Of a DNA stretch of 7,841 bases, positions 5,338 to 7,841 are shown piece after piece; position 1 is the stretch's first letter; every line of letters starts with the position of its first letter. Source of the stretch: Treponema sp. (GTDB lineage Bacteria; Spirochaetota; Spirochaetia; Treponematales; Treponemataceae); contig JALNVF010000137.1 in assembly GCA_023231445.1 (NCBI GenBank), positions 1-7,841 of the forward strand, written 5' to 3'. The notes beneath the pieces are model-generated. The model did not search any database and was not told the origin of the DNA. It was given only the letters and a program-made list of their open reading frames with translations. The position numbers and the translations under genes are program-made.

Positions 5338-6077
5338 TTGTGTACATACTTCCAGCACCTGTATTTTTTTTGATCGTTCTCGTTTTTGCTTCCTGCAGTT
5401 ATCCTTCGGGAGATAGCAGTGAAAAGGATAAATTATTGACAGTACGGACTGTTATATCGTCATCCGGTGGAGCGGAAACTGCAGACTTAACGGTATATAC
5501 AGAGAACGGAGAAGGTGACGCTGTTACCGGAGCTGTCGTATTGGCAGAAACAAACTCTGGTTCGGTAAGCAGAATAGCGTTCGACCCGGAAACATACAGT
5601 TATAACTCGAAAGCGGAAATTTCTTCTGACGGTGTGTTTAATTTTTCAGTGCAGTCCTCGCTACTGAAAAATAAAATAAAGTATTCAATAACGCATATAC
5701 AGTTGAAATCTGCCCCGTGCATCACGATTTTCCGGGATGAAGAAGGAAAATCTGTTCTTGAAGGTGAACGGGTTTCTGCTTTGGAGGATATACAGATTGC
5801 ATGGAACAGTGTATACAGCGGTACGGTTTATAAAGTCAGTATTAAGACCGCTCTTTTGACCATATACAGCGTTTCAACGAAAGCTCTTCAGGTGACGGTT
5901 CCTGCGGCTGTTTTTCGTCAGACGTTTGCAATGCAGTACTTTTGTGGATTTGTCTGCATGTTTTCATATCATGCATGCAGCCCGGTGGTAATCCGGACAA
6001 TAGTACTGAATTTTCTATTACAAGTCCTCATGAAAACTGGACATATTACGCAGATACACAGATACTATTATCAGTGA
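5334..6077 (+). CDS. N-terminal half of a frameshifted lipoprotein/metallopeptidase, Fn3-like
   Basis: The start overlaps the hydrolase stop as ATGA and lacks a clear Shine-Dalgarno, so translational coupling is likely. Residues 7-20 form a hydrophobic signal ending in FASC with Cys21 the probable lipid site; the usual Lys/Arg at the N-terminus is absent. The mature part is beta-rich. Residues about 145-194 look like a fibronectin type III-like or Ig-like domain (IAWNSVYSGTVYKVSIKT, then LQVTVPAA). After about residue 194-203 the frame loses this character and runs on for about 45-50 unconvincing residues to the stop at 6077. The continuation is found in the frame starting at 5942, which is open from 5846. 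Joining the two by a one-base backward shift gives about 761 residues: a lipoprotein with one or two beta-sandwich domains followed by an M30-like peptidase. Confidence 0.65.
   Translation: MIVYILPAPVFFLIVLVFASCSYPSGDSSEKDKLLTVRTVISSSGGAETADLTVYTENGEGDAVTGAVVLAETNSGSVSRIAFDPETYSYNSKAEISSDGVFNFSVQSSLLKNKIKYSITHIQLKSAPCITIFRDEEGKSVLEGERVSALEDIQIAWNSVYSGTVYKVSIKTALLTIYSVSTKALQVTVPAAVFRQTFAMQYFCGFVCMFSYHACSPVVIRTIVLNFLLQVLMKTGHITQIHRYYYQ
5911..5943 (+). other. Probable frameshift zone in the peptidase lipoprotein gene
   Basis: The upstream frame is convincing to about 5915, and the downstream frame is convincing from about 5940. Both are open together over 5846-6077. Two T-runs are the natural slippage points: T5 at 5911-5915 and T4 at 5940-5943. 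A one-base loss in either would explain the -1 shift. No standard slippery heptamer with a following stem is evident, so mutation or a sequencing error is likelier than programmed frameshifting. Confidence 0.6.
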
Positions 6078-7618
6078 ATGCTGCAACTGATTCTGTTGTC
6101 TGGTCGTCGTCCTCCGACGGAGAACTGGGAACAGGTAATTCTTTTTCTGTCCTGCTTCCTGCAGGTATTTATAAAATTAATGCCCGGTGCGGCGGAATCG
6201 TAAAAGATGTACAGATAACTGTTATAGAAAGAGAAAACAGCAGCAGGTTCAGAACGTATCTTGTTACGCAGAACGGCAGAACTGTTTATCCGGGATCAGG
6301 CATTTGGTACACTGCTGCTTTTGCGGAAACGGGAGGTTCCGGCAGAGTTATTATTAGTACTACTGCTGAAATGCCGGTCAGTCTATCAGGCGGATTATCT
6401 GTCCCTGTACGTGATATTGTGTGCGATGGTTCATATGCTTCTTTGAAAGTGCATTCTCTGATGAACAACAGAGCCAGAACAATACCTGCCGGGCATATCG
6501 GAACCATGAAGTCATTTTATGTGCTTAATACGTCGATGCAGGACAGCGAGCCTCATTTTGTTACTGCACGTCTTTCTGCAGAAGAAAGCAGATGGATTCT
6601 CTGGCTGCCTGATGATATTACAGCAGCGGAAAAAAACGCACTGAAGCAGTGTACGGATAATCTGGAAAAGATAATACTTCCGCGCATATTGACAGTCTGG
6701 GGTGAATGGGCAGATATAGACGGTGACGGAAAGATTGCGGTCCTTGTCTGTCCGACTATAAATACAGAGAAAACGGCGGTCGGTTTTTTTAATCCCGCGG
6801 ATTATTTTTTGCGAAATACGGATACTTCTTCAGAATCATATAATCCGTACAGTAATGAGACAGATATACTTTATATAGCTGTTCCCGATACCGGTTCTGA
6901 GACATATTCTGTAAGTTCTATTTCCGCAACGATTGTACATGAACTTACACACGCTGTCACATTCAACATAAAAACATATGAACGCATATGCAGCGGAGAG
7001 ACTTCACGCGAGAAAGAAGCGGTATTTCTTGATGAAGGATGGAGTCATTTAAGTGAGAACCTGTGTGGATACGGGGTAACGGGCGGAAACCGGAAATTTC
7101 TTGATATTTTTCTTAAGAACACAAACGACTATTCTTTCTGTGGAAAAAATATGCTGGGGCAGGATGACTCTGCGGGAAGAAGAGGGGCGATGACATTGTT
7201 TCTGTCGTGGCTTTTCTGGAAGAGCGGCGGTATGCACTGGAATGCCGATGCTGTTGTTCCTGTCGATGACGGGGGTATAGCCTTTCTTCAGCGGATGGTA
7301 ACATCCTCCGGATCAGGCTGGGAGAGCATAGGAGCTGCGTATGGAACGGATACCGACGAACTTCTGAAACAAATGGTCGGAGAACTGGAAGTACTGGAAA
7401 CTCATCCTGATTCATATGTGTGCAGATGCGATCCGTATACCGGAGAACCTGTTGAGTTCTGGTACTGTCCTGCTGCCGTTGGTTTCGGTACGGCTGTAGA
7501 TATTCTTCCCTGTTCGTTCTGTCTTTTTACACCGATAAAAATTACCGGTTCTTTGTCACCGGTACATATAACTGCGGATAATGCGCTGGGAAATGTATTT
7601 GTTCTTGCCTGTCAATAA
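5942..7618 (+). CDS. M30-like zinc metallopeptidase, C-terminal part of the frameshifted gene
   Basis: Residue numbers count from the TTG at 5942, which is only the first usable codon. It has no Shine-Dalgarno, and the 10 residues before a possible FISC lipobox lack charge, so it is unlikely to be a true start. Residues about 22-95 form an Ig-like domain (FSITSPHENW, VVWSSSSDGELGTG, LLPAGIYKI). Asp258-Ile265 (DIDGDGKI) is an EF-hand-like calcium loop. His333-Glu334-Leu-Thr-His337 is the zinc-binding HExxH. FLDEGWSHLSE follows with Glu365, 28 residues on, as the likely third ligand, a gluzincin-like arrangement. CGYGVTGGN and a large C-terminal region follow. This layout matches hyicolysin-like (M30) peptidases found as spirochaete lipoproteins. 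It would act extracellularly or at the surface on proteins. The catalytic half is intact, but without the upstream frame it has no export signal. Confidence 0.75.
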   Translation: MWICLHVFISCMQPGGNPDNSTEFSITSPHENWTYYADTQILLSVNAATDSVVWSSSSDGELGTGNSFSVLLPAGIYKINARCGGIVKDVQITVIERENSSRFRTYLVTQNGRTVYPGSGIWYTAAFAETGGSGRVIISTTAEMPVSLSGGLSVPVRDIVCDGSYASLKVHSLMNNRARTIPAGHIGTMKSFYVLNTSMQDSEPHFVTARLSAEESRWILWLPDDITAAEKNALKQCTDNLEKIILPRILTVWGEWADIDGDGKIAVLVCPTINTEKTAVGFFNPADYFLRNTDTSSESYNPYSNETDILYIAVPDTGSETYSVSSISATIVHELTHAVTFNIKTYERICSGETSREKEAVFLDEGWSHLSENLCGYGVTGGNRKFLDIFLKNTNDYSFCGKNMLGQDDSAGRRGAMTLFLSWLFWKSGGMHWNADAVVPVDDGGIAFLQRMVTSSGSGWESIGAAYGTDTDELLKQMVGELEVLETHPDSYVCRCDPYTGEPVEFWYCPAAVGFGTAVDILPCSFCLFTPIKITGSLSPVHITADNALGNVFVLACQ

Positions 7619-7642
7619 TTAAGCTGATAAAACAGTCCAGTC

Positions 7643-7672
7643 TTGATAGAGATCCCGTTTGGCATATATAAT
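7643..7672 (+). promoter_or_regulatory. Promoter of the amidohydrolase gene
   Basis: TTGATA (7643-7648) and a perfect TATAAT (7667-7672) are separated by 18 bases, a near-consensus sigma-70 promoter. It starts a new transcription unit after the peptidase gene. I see no convincing terminator between 7619 and 7642. Confidence 0.7.
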
Positions 7673-7708
7673 TACATTTTGTCATTTGTTTGTCCGGAGG
7701 ATCTGATT

Positions 7709-7841
7709 ATGGAAACAGCTGTAAAAAATCGTAACATATTTCATGGTAATTTTATCAGTGCTCCGGTACCTGAGCAGCTTAAGATTGATGAGGACACGTA
7801 CTGCATTGTTGAAAACGGGTGTATACAGAATCTGACGAAAA
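7709..7841 (+). CDS. Probable guanine deaminase-type amidohydrolase, 3' end outside the window
   Basis: The ATG has a consensus GGAGG (7696-7700) 8 bases upstream and lies behind a strong promoter. Only the first 44 residues are visible. The pattern FHGNFISAPVPEQLKIDED followed by YCIVENGCIQNL is the typical opening beta-sandwich of metal-dependent amidohydrolases, most like guanine deaminases, where F-G-F-aP-eLei and VVe-G-I recur. If so, it would hydrolyse guanine to xanthine and ammonia in the cytoplasm. The metal-binding HxH motif would come further downstream and is not in the window. Other members such as cytosine or SAH/MTA deaminase are possible. Its own promoter suggests it is functionally separate from the exported-protein operon. 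Confidence 0.6.
   Translation, partial: METAVKNRNIFHGNFISAPVPEQLKIDEDTYCIVENGCIQNLTK

Noticed and set aside
5911..5943. Programmed -1 ribosomal frameshifting at the T-runs.
   Set aside because: Neither run forms a standard X XXY YYZ heptamer in the upstream frame and I found no clear downstream stem.
5942..5974. An independent lipoprotein signal for the peptidase (TTG start, FISC lipobox).
   Set aside because: Only ten residues precede the cysteine, none is Lys or Arg, and there is no Shine-Dalgarno; a frameshift from the upstream lipoprotein explains it better.
7619..7708. A terminator for the peptidase operon.
   Set aside because: No stem longer than a few base pairs followed by a T-run was found; the stretch holds only the promoter and ribosome-binding site of the next gene.

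Overview
The window looks like chromosomal DNA of a spirochaete, most likely a Treponema-like species. The clues are a run of lipoprotein signal peptides with relaxed spirochaete-type lipoboxes, a multi-pass membrane protein with a LuxR-type helix-turn-helix, and an M30-like metallopeptidase lipoprotein. The genus is inferred from family resemblance, not from a marker gene. I saw no rRNA, tRNA, CRISPR array, transposase or origin. No stretch over 300 bases lacks a gene; the longest gap is the 228-base divergent region at 1672-1899.

Layout. Bases 1-312 hold the 3' part of a small cupin protein. It is followed after 7 bases by a short AraC-type regulator (320-874) that appears to lack part of its DNA-binding domain. 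Convergent to these is a membrane-anchored LuxR-type regulator (907-1671, minus strand). The divergent region 1672-1899 is rich in signals: an inverted repeat, an orphan UUCG-loop terminator hairpin, a perfect 12-bp palindrome and a plausible promoter. From 1900 to 7618 tightly packed plus-strand genes form what looks like one operon for exported proteins. In order these are a lipoprotein (1900-2901), an AT-rich island with two lipoproteins and a small secreted-type ORF (2903-4248), an alpha/beta-hydrolase (lipase-like) lacking its N-terminus (4267-5337), and a lipoprotein with Fn3/Ig-like domains and an M30-like HExxH metallopeptidase split by a frameshift (5334-7618). A strong promoter and Shine-Dalgarno then start a new gene, probably a guanine deaminase-type amidohydrolase (7709 to the window end).

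The most interesting structure is in the island. The ribosome-binding region plus the whole 21-residue signal peptide of one lipoprotein (2893-2964) recurs 770 bases downstream (3663-3734) at 70 of 72 bases. Both repeats end within the codon of the lipidated cysteine. The mature proteins behind these cassettes are strongly diverged, with one short shared C-terminal motif. The second cassette starts exactly where a 70-residue ORF with a plausible hydrolase N-terminus stops. The rest of a lipase, beginning at its GHSQGG elbow, resumes after the second lipoprotein. The simplest reading is that a lipoprotein unit led by a mobile signal-peptide cassette has recombined into a lipase gene and broken it. 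The island is edged by a 10-base direct repeat. With the frameshifted peptidase and the shortened regulator, this looks like a variable, partly decaying locus for surface and secreted proteins.
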